Part shown: positions 17,805-27,270 of the stretch, piece by piece
How the letters are laid out: the number at the start of each line of letters is the position of its first letter
Position numbering within the stretch: position 1 is the first letter of the stretch
NCBI GenBank assembly: GCA_002372615.1
Contig: DFHG01000007.1
Coordinates: 1-32,303 of the forward strand
Direction of reading: 5' to 3'
DNA: 32,303 nucleotides
Source: Mycoplasmataceae bacterium UBA3729
GTDB taxonomy: Bacteria > Bacillota_I > Bacilli_A > Mycoplasmatales > Mycoplasmoidaceae
Program-made: the position numbers and the translations under genes
Notes under the pieces: model-generated
What the model saw: only the letters and a program-made list of their open reading frames with translations
What the model was told of the DNA's origin: nothing
Databases searched by the model: none

Positions 17805-19062
17805 AAGCAAATTGCATGATTTTATTTTTAGTGAAAAAAATAAAAATATTGCAAACCTATTCAACAAATATGAATCATTGAATGAGGATTTATCTCATTT
17901 TTGTTCAAATGATGATATTTGTACACCACTTGAATGTGTGCAAAAAATGCTTGAATGTGTGCAAAAAATGATTGAATATATACCTGAAAAATTTTGACAA
18001 AAAGAAGGGATCAAAGTTTTAGATCCTTGTTGTGGTAATGGGAATTTTGGTGCTTTAATGCAGTTTTTAATCCCTATGAAACAAATTTATTTTAATGATA
18101 TTAATAAGACAAGGATTAAAAATTGTAAAGATATATTAAAACCAATTAATATTTGATCTAAAAACTTTTTTGATATTGATGATAAATTTGATTTAATAAT
18201 AGGTAACCCACCATATTTTGGTGGAGGAAATAAAAATAAAAGCTTATCTAATCATTTTATAGAACATAGCATAGATTTATTAAAAAAAGGTGGTTTTTTA
18301 TGCTTTATCACTCCTAACAATTGGATGTCGTATTCAAAAAGTAATACTACATTAAAAAAAATGTTGTCCAGTGGTTCATTTTTAGTTATAGATAATGAAT
18401 GTAAAAAATTTTTTTCATCAGTTGGATCATCATTTTCAATTTTTGTTTGACAAAAAGGTAAATTTAACAAGAAAACACTAATCATCAATAATTATTTAAT
18501 CAAAGATACTCAGGAAGTAAGACTTGACAAAAAAATGAAATTTATACCATTATATTGTAGTCAAACCATTCTTGATATTGTAAATTTATGCATACAAGAC
18601 GAAGAAAATAATATTATTAAATATCGATGTGATTTACACAATTTTACAAAAAGCAAATTGTTAAATAATTATGAAATAAGTAAATTTAAATATAGAACAA
18701 TTCACACAGCGCGGCAAACACGTTGAGCATGTATTAAACAAGATATATATGACAAATTTAACATAATAATTCCGTTGTCAACATATTTTATACCTTGAAT
18801 TGATACAAAACAAAATGTTACACAAAGTGTTGCATACATTTCTTGTCAAAATATGGAAGAAGCTAAGAAAAAAATAAAGATTTTGCAATCCGTTTTATTT
18901 AGAATTTTAATTCATTTAACAAGGTATGGTAATTTTAATAATTTGTGTATATTAAAACATTTAAATTTTAATTATAAGCACACTTTTTTTAATGAACAAC
19001 TTAGTATAATTAAATCATTGAATGATAAAATAAAAAATATCTATGAACAGAAAGAAAAATAG
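17785..19062 (+). CDS. N6-adenine DNA methyltransferase (type II-like)
   Basis: This 425-aa protein has the Rossmann methyltransferase core: motif I LDPCCGNGNFGA (about 78-89) for S-adenosylmethionine, an acidic NDINKTR loop, and motif IV NPPYF (141-145), the catalytic motif of amino-methyltransferases acting on adenine. It is followed by KKGGFLCFITPNNWM. The motif order (SAM site first) and a long C-terminal recognition-type region resemble Eco57I/TaqI-class gamma methyltransferases. It overlaps the upstream 330-aa gene and the downstream nuclease gene by 20 nt each, implying coupled translation. An in-frame 21-bp duplication at 17929-17970 lengthens an N-terminal helix. Trp codons at 17998, 18151, 18448, 18724 and 18796 are TGA. 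Confidence 0.88.
17929..17970 (+). repeat. Perfect 21-bp tandem duplication inside the methyltransferase
   Basis: CTTGAATGTGTGCAAAAAAT plus G occurs at 17929-17949 and again at 17950-17970. It repeats LECVQKM in the protein and keeps the frame. The two copies are identical, which suggests a recent slippage or copy-number-variable site. Confidence 0.85.
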
Positions 19063-19663
19063 AAATGATAAATTGTTATCGCAAAAAGACATTGACAACT
19101 CTCCGTTATTGTCTTCTTTAAGCTTTATTGGTTTTAAAGAATTCAAATATTTATGTAAACTTATTCCTGATAAAAGAATAGAGTCATTAATATTAAAAGA
19201 AGAAATTCCAGATATTAAAAAATTAATAGGCATTGTATATATTTTGACAATTGATGACAAAGTTATCAAAATTGGTCAAACAATGAATACTTTTATTGAT
19301 AGACTAGGAAGTTATAATTGTGGTAAAAATTTAAATCGAATTCATGGTACAGCAAGTACGACAAACTGGTTTATTTTGCAAAGCTTTTTATCTTTAGAAA
19401 AAGATATTGTTGTTTACTATTTTAATCCACCAAAGCCAGAAAAAGTTAATTTTTGAGGGTGTGATCATGATTGCACAAGACCAATCTATAAAACAGCCGA
19501 AAAAATATGCATTGAAGAATATATAAAACAATTCAAGTGTAAACCATATGTGGTAATACCCAAAGATAATCCTAATTCTTATCTCTTCCCTTCCTTAATC
19601 ACTTGTTTACACAACTTTTGCTGTCACAATTTATCTATAGATAAATTAGTTCTAATTTTATAA
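19043..19663 (+). CDS. GIY-YIG nuclease (putative restriction endonuclease)
   Basis: This 206-aa protein has a GIY-YIG catalytic fold in its middle: GIVYIL (about 63-68), IKIGQT (about 75-80), Arg in DRLGSY (about 86) and the metal-binding Glu in AEKICIEEYIKQF (about 158). The first 60 residues form a basic, helical region that may recognise DNA. A CxxxC pair (CDHDC) follows the TGA-coded Trp. It starts 20 nt inside the methyltransferase, making a coupled modification-nuclease pair. After about residue 175 the sequence (YLFPSLITCLHNF...) no longer looks natural and runs for 85 nt antisense to a convergent gene. The original C-terminus was probably replaced at an insertion junction near 19570, with the catalytic residues kept. 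Confidence 0.72.
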
Positions 19664-19899
19664 CCACTGTTCATCATAATAAGCAATGATTTCTTATCTA
19701 TCTCTTTTGAGTAGTGAATTCTACGAGTATTAATAATCACTTCTTTATTAGTCTTGAATTCCTTAACTCTAATATAAACTGGAAACTTAAAGTTAAATTT
19801 ATCTTTATTCTCTTCAATTTTAGTTTTCAAAATTTTTGACTTCTTAGTCTCTTGCTTTACTTGTTTTTTAACTTTTTGCTTCTTATCTTGCGATTTCAT
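19579..19899 (-). CDS. Small basic protein of the mobile region (106 aa)
   Basis: The family is unknown. The first 45 residues are almost entirely Lys, Gln, Glu and Thr (KKQKVKKQVKQETKKSKI), a disordered or coiled region. The rest looks folded: FPVYIRVKEFKTNKEVIIN, TRRIHYSKEIDKKSLLIMMN and GYKIRTNLSIDKLW. TGA 19624-19626 is Trp, which extends the frame to TAA 19579-19581. It overlaps the end of the broken gene upstream by 17 nt, as in a polycistronic element operon, and overlaps the tail of the convergent GIY-YIG gene by 85 nt. It is probably part of a mobile element whose upstream portion was cut by IS copy 2. Confidence 0.55.
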
Positions 19900-20708
19900 A
19901 TTCTATCTCGTGTCTAATATCTTGTGCTTGTTCTTGCGAAATTATATTTTCATTAAGTTTGTGATAAATGAATTCCTCAGCTTTTAGTTTATTTATAAAC
20001 TCTTTAATATAGTCTTGACTATGTGCTTTGCTAATAGCTTTATTCAAATCAAAATTGATTTGCTTTGTTGTTTGAGTTAATATTTCTTCAACAGTGTGCT
20101 TATACTCATGGCAATTCTTTTTGTTCTTAAATTTCGTTAAATTGTTTGATTTAGTGAAATTCTTATCTTTTGCTAATTACTTTCTTGCTTCATCAGTTAA
20201 AGAATTTATTTTTGATAATGTTATAGTCTTTAACTAAATTGAATATTTGATTATTTAAATTAGTTTGTAGCTCATTATCAAATCTTTGTCTGTCAATTTG
20301 ATTAAGGTAATTAACTTCTTTGTCTTTTGTATTAATTGGAAAGATAATATTTATTGATTTATTGACTTCATTTTGCTGTTTAGCTAAAGCACTATCATTT
20401 CTAATGATAAATTCTCTTAAACTATCGACTTTATTAAGAATAATCTTGGCATTAGTTGGACTGACTGCATAAGCTTTATTCTTAACAAGAGTTTTAAATT
20501 TCTTTTCATTATATTTAGAATATTTAACAAGTTCTTTGTATTGTAGCTTACTTTTATCACCTTTCAATTCATTTATCACCAAAGCTAACTTATGAATTTC
20601 ATCTTTAAACACTTTTTTAACTTCCTGTTTAAATAGAGATTGCATCTTGTGTTTAGTTTCTAAGAAAGTTTGAACTCACTCATCATTTAATGAATGAGCT
20701 ATCTTTTG
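19883..20708 (-). pseudogene. Truncated and frameshifted gene of a mobile element, cut by IS copy 2
   Basis: The frame emerges from the edge of IS copy 2 without a start (SQKIAHSLNDEWVQTFLE...). It continues through MQSLFKQEVKKVFKDEIHK, VKYSKYNEKKFKTLVKN and FPINTKDKEVNYLNQIDRQR to about 20190. There a one-base shift and a TAA (20177-20179) interrupt it. The same protein resumes as LAKDKNFTKSNNLTKF and ends EIEYEIAR at 19883. It is about 270 residues of mainly helical, Lys-rich sequence with coiled-coil character. Helical tails like this are found in relaxases/mobilisation proteins and phage portal-type proteins, but no catalytic motif remains and none of these can be claimed. Confidence 0.6.
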
Positions 20709-20802
20709 AGAGCTATGTTGTATAAAAGTATGGTTTTTTAACATAAATCCCAAAACTATATATGTATACTTTTGTACATATATAAAATCTCAAAAAATGC
20801 TT

Positions 20803-20827
20803 GAACTATATGGTCATAAAATAGTTC
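20803..20827 (+). promoter_or_regulatory. Hairpin next to the transposase start, copy 2
   Basis: GAACTAT (20803-20809) and ATAGTTC (20821-20827) form a 7-bp stem ending one base before ATG 20829, the same design as in copy 1. The loop has diverged between copies while the stem is kept. Confidence 0.55.
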
Positions 20828-20828
20828 T

Positions 20829-21857
20829 ATGAAAAATAAAGTTAAAAATGGCAATAGATATTGCCCAATTTGTAAACATAAATTATATAAAATGGTAGAT
20901 CAAAATTAAAAACTCAAAGATAGTATTGTAGAAATTGCCATAAATATATCAATTTATCCAAACTAAAAACAAATAAAAAACATTTAGCATTATGGTTATA
21001 TTCAAATATTTTGAATATTTAACACATTCAAAGAAAATGTCAGAGTATGGATGCCATCAATCAACATTTTGGAGAAACGCCAAAATATTTAAAAACAAGA
21101 ACATTTTTATTCCTGAATCAAATGATAGACATCTTGTTATTTATCTCGATGGTTTAAGAGTTAATAAGAAAACATATTTAATAGCTAGTGATGGTAAGTA
21201 TGCCATTGGTTTTGGTTTGGTAAATTATAAATCATCAAATAATCGAAAGAATTTTATCAAAAACTTTTATGAATCATAATATGTTGATGTGATAGTCAGA
21301 ATGGTTTAATTAAAGCTATTAAATCAATGTGATTTAATACAAAAATTCAAAGATGTTTATTCCATGTGTGAATTAATATTAGACACAAAATTAATATTAA
21401 ACCCTGAAACACAAGCCGGTCAAGAATTGCTGCAATTGTCAAGAGAGTTATTAAGAATTAAATCTATTAATCAAGAAAATACTCGACAATTAAAATTTAA
21501 AATTTAAAAAGATAAATATTATGAATTTATTTGTTAAAAAAGTATTAATCCTGAAACTAGTGAAATTTGGTTTACACATACAAGATTAAGATTTGCTGCT
21601 TTTAATTTTGGTAAATTAATTCTAAATAGAACTTTATTTAATTTTCTTGAAAATAGTAATGTTAAAAGTATGAATAATATTCTTGAAGGTGGAATTAATT
21701 CGCCTATAAAACATTTATTAAATTATCATAGAGGAACAAACTTTGTTAGTCAACAAAAAAATTGTGAAATTTATTTGTTAAAAAGAAATTTGTTTTGGGA
21801 CAAAGTTTTTATGCTACTAAATAGCGAAAAGCCAACTTTTTTTTGCAACATAGCTCG
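20829..21857 (+). pseudogene. Transposase of IS copy 2, multiple stops and frameshifts
   Basis: This is the same protein as copy 1, more decayed. The zinc-ribbon part (CPICKHK ... YCRNCHKY) is split by a one-base shift near 20890 and a TAG. A two-base insertion lies near 21000. The DDE region is readable from 21004 (KYFEYLTHSKKMSEYGCHQS, LDGLRVNKKTYLIASDG, IQRCLFHVW). TAA codons interrupt the helical insertion near 21508 and 21541. An extra T in the terminal T-run puts the frame past the inverted repeat to a stop at 21897. More TGG and fewer TGA Trp codons are used than in copy 1. Not functional. Confidence 0.82.
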
Positions 21858-22030
21858 TAATATGGATGTTGTAACACAACTTATCATTAAACATTAAATT
21901 AGATTTATATTAGTAGTTATTTGTAAAAAATAATTGTTGATAATAAGCTAAATTTATTAATCATCAATTTTATTAATATTATTTCAAATGTTTTGTATTT
22001 ATCTAATGACAATATATATAATTATTGAAC

Positions 22031-23836
22031 ATGTTTAAAATCTTTAGATTTTGTAGAGGAAAATCATTAAAATTGCTTCTTTTAGGAGCATTTTTAATTA
22101 TTATTTCAAGTTTGCTTGAATTGCTTCAACCACTTTTATTAAATGAAGTGATTAAAGTAGTTGGTGTTCTATCAAAAGCTAAAGCAATTGAACCATTTTC
22201 ATATTTACCATGAATAATTACAACAGATAATTGCTGATTTTGTTTTGGTATGTTAATACTAACAATGATGTTATTTATGATTTTTTCTAGTGTGATTGGT
22301 ATTGGTGGATATTTTTTAAATGTTAAATCAATGTTAATTCTTTGCCAAAATATTAGGAATAAATGTTATCAACAGATTTTGAATTATTCATTTTATGAAT
22401 TTAATAAAATTTCTGTTCCTTCAATTATTGTTAGAATGACTAATGATGTACAAATGTGTCAGCAGTCATTTAATATGCTTGTTACTGCATTAGTAAGAAC
22501 ACCAGTAATTATTGCTGGTGGTGTTAGCATTAGTTTTAGTATTAATCCAACTTATGGATTAGTTATTTTATTAATTACTACTATCAACATACTAATAATG
22601 TCTATAATTGGTTTAAATGTTTTTCCATTATTAAGAAGATCACGAACAACAATGGATAATTGTTCTTCTATTGTTAGAGATAATGTTTTAGGAAGTAGAT
22701 TTGTGAAATCATATTTATTAAGTGATAACCAAATTAATGAATATAAATTTTACAATTCTAAACAAATGAATTTATCATATCGTTCTTCATTATGGTTATA
22801 TCCAATTAGTTTTATTTTTTTATTTTCTGTTAGACTTATTACCACTTCTGTACTTTTATTAAGTGGGTATATGATTATTATTAATAATCCTCTTACAAAA
22901 ACACCTAATGACATTTATGGTATTTTACAAATTTTACAAGCCATTTATAGTAGTTCTATTGTATTTATTTATTTATCAATTAATATTATTAGGAATAAAC
23001 CATCATTCAATAGAATTAATGAATTATTAAATACCAATTCATCAATAATTCAACCAAAAAATCCTATTCCATTTAATCAAGAAAATTATGATATTGAATT
23101 TAAAAATGTTTCATTTAAATATTCACAACATGCTAAAAATAACATTTTATCCAATATTTCATTTAAATTGAAATCAGGTGAAACACTAGGAATAATCGGT
23201 TCTATAGGTTCTGGAAAAACAACTTTAATTAACTTAATTCCACGATTATATGATGCTAGTGAAGGCGAGATTACTATTGGTGGAATTAATGTAAAAAATA
23301 TGAGTTCAGTAGATATTAGAAAAAATATTAGTATTGCTTCTCAAGAACAAATTATATTTTCAGGTGATATTGAATACAATTTAAAATATGGTAATGAGAA
23401 TGCAACAAGTGATGAATTAATATCTGCTTGTAAAGCTTCATGTGCATGAGATTTTATTAAAGAAAAAGAAGGTAAATTAAATGCAAAAGTGGAACACCAT
23501 GGAAGAAATTTCTCAGGTGGACAAAAACAGAGAATAAATTTAGCTAGAGCATTGTTACGAAAAGCTAAAATTTTGATTTTAGATGATACAACAAGTGCAT
23601 TGGATGCAATTACTGAAAAAAATGTTCAACAAAATATTAATAAATATTTAGAAAAATCAACAAAAATTATTTCATCTCAAAAAATAAGTTCTGTTATTAA
23701 TGCTGACAAAATCATGGTATTAGATAATGGATTAATATCAGGAATGGGAACACATGAAGAATTATTAAAAACTAATGCAATATACCGTGATATTTATCGA
23801 ACACAAATGAGGTCAATTTTTAATTATGATGAATAA
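22031..23836 (+). CDS. Heterodimeric ABC exporter subunit with degenerate ATP site
   Basis: This 601-aa protein has a type IV exporter membrane domain (six helices, residues about 15-330) fused to an ATPase domain. Walker A GSIGSGKT is at 390-397, signature FSGGQ at 494-498, Walker B LDDTTSALD with Asp519 in place of the catalytic Glu, and Gln550 in place of the switch His (SSQKIS). These two substitutions define the non-catalytic half of heterodimeric exporters. The partner gene follows after four bases. TTG 22025 is an alternative start two codons upstream. The TGA codons at 22211, 22235 and 23447 encode Trp. The substrate cannot be told from the sequence; multidrug or lipid export is common in the family. 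Confidence 0.9.
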
Positions 23837-23840
23837 TAAA

Positions 23841-25682
23841 ATGAAATTAAAAAATGCCTCATTTAACCAAACAAGAGGTAATTACAAAAAGTGAATAAAA
23901 TGAGTTTTCTCATGTATGATTCAATCTAAATTTTTATTTTCACTTTTAGTTATTATTTTTATTTTAGGTTTTGGTATTATGTCATCATATATTTTTGTAT
24001 CAAGTTATATATATGATCGATTTTTAATTTATAAAACCGACTATACTGAACTCGAAAAATATTTTATTATGTTTGGTTATTTATGTATAACAATAGTTTT
24101 ACTAGGGTTAGCTAACGCATTATTTAATTATTTAATAAATTTAATTACATTATCAATTTTTGAAAAGAAAGTTTGTTTTAGTTTAAGAAGAAAAATATTT
24201 AAAAAAATCCAAAATTTAACTATTACATATTTTGATGCTACTCCTACTGGCGAATTAATTTCTCGCTCTTCAAATGATGTTGATAATATTTCTGCTTCAG
24301 CTCAATTTATATCAGATGATGTTTATTTATTTTCAACTATTATTGGTAATGCAATTATGATGTTTCTCATCAATTGATTACTTGCATTATCAACATTATG
24401 GGTTTATGTATTAATGATTTTCTCTATGCTTTCATTAGTAAAGAAAATACGAAAAAATTTTTTTATCCAACAACAACATGTAGGCATTGTTAACTCTTTT
24501 ATTGAAGAAAGAATTAGTGGAGTTAAAAATATTATTTTGTACAACCAAGAAAATAAGAGTATTGAAGAATTTGCTAAAATCAATCAAGAATTAACTGATA
24601 AATCATTACTTGCTAATGCTGGTTCAACTGCTTTGATGCCAATTGGTTTTTTCTTTGTTAACTTTTCATTTATTCCGTTAACTGGTATTGGTATCACATT
24701 ATTAGTCACTTGTCCATGGATTAGTAATTATCATCATAGTGTGATTTATCATTATAATGAATTACCTGCATTGTTAATTGCTTTCACATTATATTGTCGC
24801 CATCTTGCTTTCCCTTTAAATGAAATTATTTCCACTTTAGGTCAAGTATTTTTAGCATTTGCTTCATTTAGAAGAGTATTTGATTTGCTTGATGAAAAAG
24901 AAGAAAAGGATTCTATTAATGCCAAAACATTAAAAGATATAAAAGGAGTGGTTGTAGCTAATAATTTATGTTTTAGCTACACTAAAGATAAATTAGTCTT
25001 AAAAAATATTAACTTTGTTGCTCGTCCAAATGAAGTTACTGCAATAGTTGGACCGACAGGATGTGGCAAAACTACATTAATTAGTTTATTGGATAAGTTT
25101 TATACTACCAACGAAGGAAGTTTAACTATTGATAATATTCCCATCAATGAGATAACCAACCATAGCTTGCGTGAAAATGTAAATATTATTTTACAAGATA
25201 ATTTCTTGTTTAATACAACTATTAGAGAAAATATTAGATTTGGGCGACTTGATGCTTCAGATGAACAAGTGGAAGAGGCAGCAAAACTTTCTTATGCCAA
25301 TGAATTCATTGAAAAATTACCAGATAAATATGAAACAATTGTAACTCAAAATGGTTTAAATTTATCACAAGGTCAACGACAAACAATTGCTATTGCACGT
25401 GCATTATTATCGAATGCAAAAATTATTATTATGGATGAAGCTACAAGTTCCATTGATACAAAAATGGAAAAAGATATTCAAAGATCAATGAAAAATTTAT
25501 TAAAAAATCGAACTGCAATTATCATTGCTCATCGACTTTCGACAATTATGGATGCTAATAATATTCTTGTAATGAGTGAAGGTAGGATTATTGAAAGTGG
25601 CAATCATGATGAATTAATGAAAAAACATGGTTTTTATTATCAATTATTTACTTCACAACAGAAAAAAGGAATGCAAATTTAA
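23841..25682 (+). CDS. Heterodimeric ABC exporter subunit with catalytic ATP site
   Basis: This is a 613-aa partner of the preceding subunit. The membrane domain (about residues 25-365) has a large loop near 290-310, and the ATPase domain carries Walker A GPTGCGKT (404-411), Walker B MDEATSSID with catalytic Glu533, and switch His564 (AHRLST). Its signature is LSQGQ (508-512), altered from LSGGQ. The altered signature would face the partner's degenerate Walker B, so one site is consensus and one degenerate, as in TM287/288-type exporters. ATG 23841 gives an N-terminus with two TGA-coded Trp; without code 4 the gene seems to start at 23916. The start lies four bases behind the first subunit. 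Confidence 0.9.
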
Positions 25683-25683
25683 T

Positions 25684-26475
25684 ATGAGTAAATTTAATTG
25701 ATTTATTGGACACATGGATAAGTCAATAAATCAAATTGTTAATAATCTTAAAAATATTGATTTAGTTATTAATGTTTTAGATGCAAGATGTATTAATATT
25801 TCTAACAATCAAAATTTATTAAAAATTTTTAAAAATAAAAGTATTTTAAATATTGCGCTTAAAAGTGACTTAGCAGATATTTCTATTAAAAAATCTAATG
25901 TATTTTATTTATCTACTAAAAGTAATAATTTTAAATCTAAATTGAATCATATTATCATTGATTATTTATCACCAAAAATAAATAGATATAAATCTAAAGG
26001 ATTGATCAATCCACATTTTAATATTATTGTTGTAGGCTTACCTAATGTTGGTAAATCTACACTTATTAATAAATTAATTGGTCGCTCAAAACTAATTACA
26101 GCTAATGAACCTGGTGTTACTAAACATATTAATTTAGTTAAAATCAACCAGTTATATTCAATTTATGATACACCTGGTATTTCAATTAAAAAAATTGATA
26201 ATGATGTGATAGGGTATGTTTTAAGTTTAATCAAATCAATTAATTTTAATTTTGATGTATTATATGAAATTGTAGAATTTGCTACAACATTTTATTTTAA
26301 AAATTATCAAAAACAGATTAGTGATTATTTTGATTATTCTAAAACATTTATTTTTGCAGATTTTATCGATCATATTATGATCAAATTTAATTTTATTGAT
26401 TTAAATAAAGCATTAAATTATTTATTCAATCTATATGTAAGTGGAAAAATCACAAAAGTTAATTATGAAAAATAA
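25684..26475 (+). CDS. rbgA: Ribosome biogenesis GTPase RbgA (YlqF)
   Basis: This 263-aa circularly permuted GTPase assists 50S assembly. It begins with FIGHM (about 7-11), the conserved N-terminal motif. The permuted order is present: the G4 position (LKSD, 59-62) comes before G1 GLPNVGKS (118-125), the PGVTKH G2 (about 142-147) and DTPG (162-165). The G4 motif deviates from NKxD, with Leu for Asn. A C-terminal helical domain of about 80 residues follows. The start is one base behind the exporter stop and its last 11 nt overlap rnhB, so the genes form one operon. rbgA-rnhB adjacency is common in Firmicutes. Confidence 0.92.
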
Positions 26476-27097
26476 TTTGTTATATTATGAAAGAAAATAT
26501 TGAGTTAACAATAAGTATATTGTTGGCTTAGATGAAGTAGGACGTGGTGCATGAGCTGGACCAATTGTTGTTGCTGGTTGCATTCTACCTAAAAATTATA
26601 AAAATAATGAAATCAATGATTCAAAAAAACTATCAAGAAAAAAAAGAGAAAAATTATTTGATCAAATTAAAAAAGATGCTATTGCTACTTTAATTTATTT
26701 TATTGATGCACCTGATGTAGATAAATTTAATCCTAAAAATGCATCAATTTTGGGTATGGAATATATTTGTAATAATATTTTACCTAAACCTTCAATGGCT
26801 TTTGTTGATGCTGAGCAATTAAAAAAAACTAAAGTAAAAACCTTATCTATTGTTCATGGTGATAGCAAATCTATTTCAATAGCTGCAGCAAGTATATTAG
26901 CTAAAGTTACTAGAGATAGATATATGGAACAAATGGATAATAAATATCCTGGATATTATTTTACTAGACACAAAGGTTATGGAACTATGGTTCATTTAAA
27001 TCAATTGTATAAATATGGACCAATCAAAAATTTCCACCGTTTTAGTTATCGTTCTATAAAAGAAGTTATGAATAAATTAGCATTAAAGAGAACATAA
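26465..27097 (+). CDS. rnhB: Ribonuclease HII
   Basis: This is a 210-aa enzyme that cuts RNA in RNA-DNA hybrids and removes single ribonucleotides from DNA. Active-site residues are visible: DEVGRG (23-28) with the catalytic Asp-Glu pair, Asp115 in FVDAEQL (Gly of the usual VDG is Ala), and Asp151 in ASILAKVTRDRYM. The C-terminal HKGYGT and GP-NFHR-SY segments are also typical. TGA codons at residue 13 and in RGAWAGP are Trp, so the N-terminal catalytic motif is seen only with code 4. It overlaps rbgA by 11 nt. Confidence 0.95.
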
Positions 27098-27137
27098 ATA
27101 ATTTATGTTAATTTAAATAAATTTTTTAATTTTATAA

Positions 27138-27216
27138 TGGGGCGTTTAGTGGGATTCGAACCCACGTGTGACTGAGTCACAGTCAGCTGTGTTAACCAGG
27201 CTTCACCATAAACGCC
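27138..27216 (-). tRNA. tRNA-His (GUG)
   Basis: Read on the minus strand: an extra 5' G (G-1) pairs with discriminator C73, acceptor GCGTTTA/TAAACGC, anticodon stem GCTGA/TCAGT with loop CTGTGAC (anticodon GTG), T stem GTGGG/CCCAC with loop TTCGAAT, and encoded CCA at 27140-27138. The G-1/C73 pair is the identity element of tRNA-His. A TATAAT about 17 bases upstream (27238-27233) is the likely promoter. Confidence 0.93.
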
Positions 27217-27232
27217 ATATGTAACATTGATA

Positions 27233-27259
27233 ATTATACTTTAAACCATTGTATATAAT
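27233..27259. promoter_or_regulatory. Back-to-back -10 boxes for tRNA-His and tatD
   Basis: The minus-strand TATAAT at 27238-27233 reads toward tRNA-His. The plus-strand TATAAT at 27254-27259 reads toward tatD and ends eleven bases before its ATG, so the tatD mRNA would have almost no leader. Confidence 0.55.
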
Positions 27260-27270
27260 ATCTGTAATTT

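Larger units (their letters stand above)
20709..21857 (+). mobile_element. IS256/IS1249-like insertion sequence, copy 2 (inactive)
   Basis: This element is about 1.15 kb and matches copy 1 across its length. Left end: GAGCTATGTTGTATAAAAGT from 20710. Right end (reverse complement): GAGCTATGTTGCAAAAAAAA reading back from 21856. No matching 8-9 bp flanks are seen (ATCTTTTG left, TAATATGG right), so a rearrangement or decay followed insertion. Its left edge interrupts the minus-strand element gene at 20708; its right edge is about 170 bp from the core ABC exporter. Confidence 0.8.

Noticed and set aside
21858..22030. Right attachment site matching the tRNA-Gln 3' end
   Set aside because: No stretch resembling GTTCGAATCCAAC or CTACCAAG is present here, so the island's right boundary cannot be set this way.
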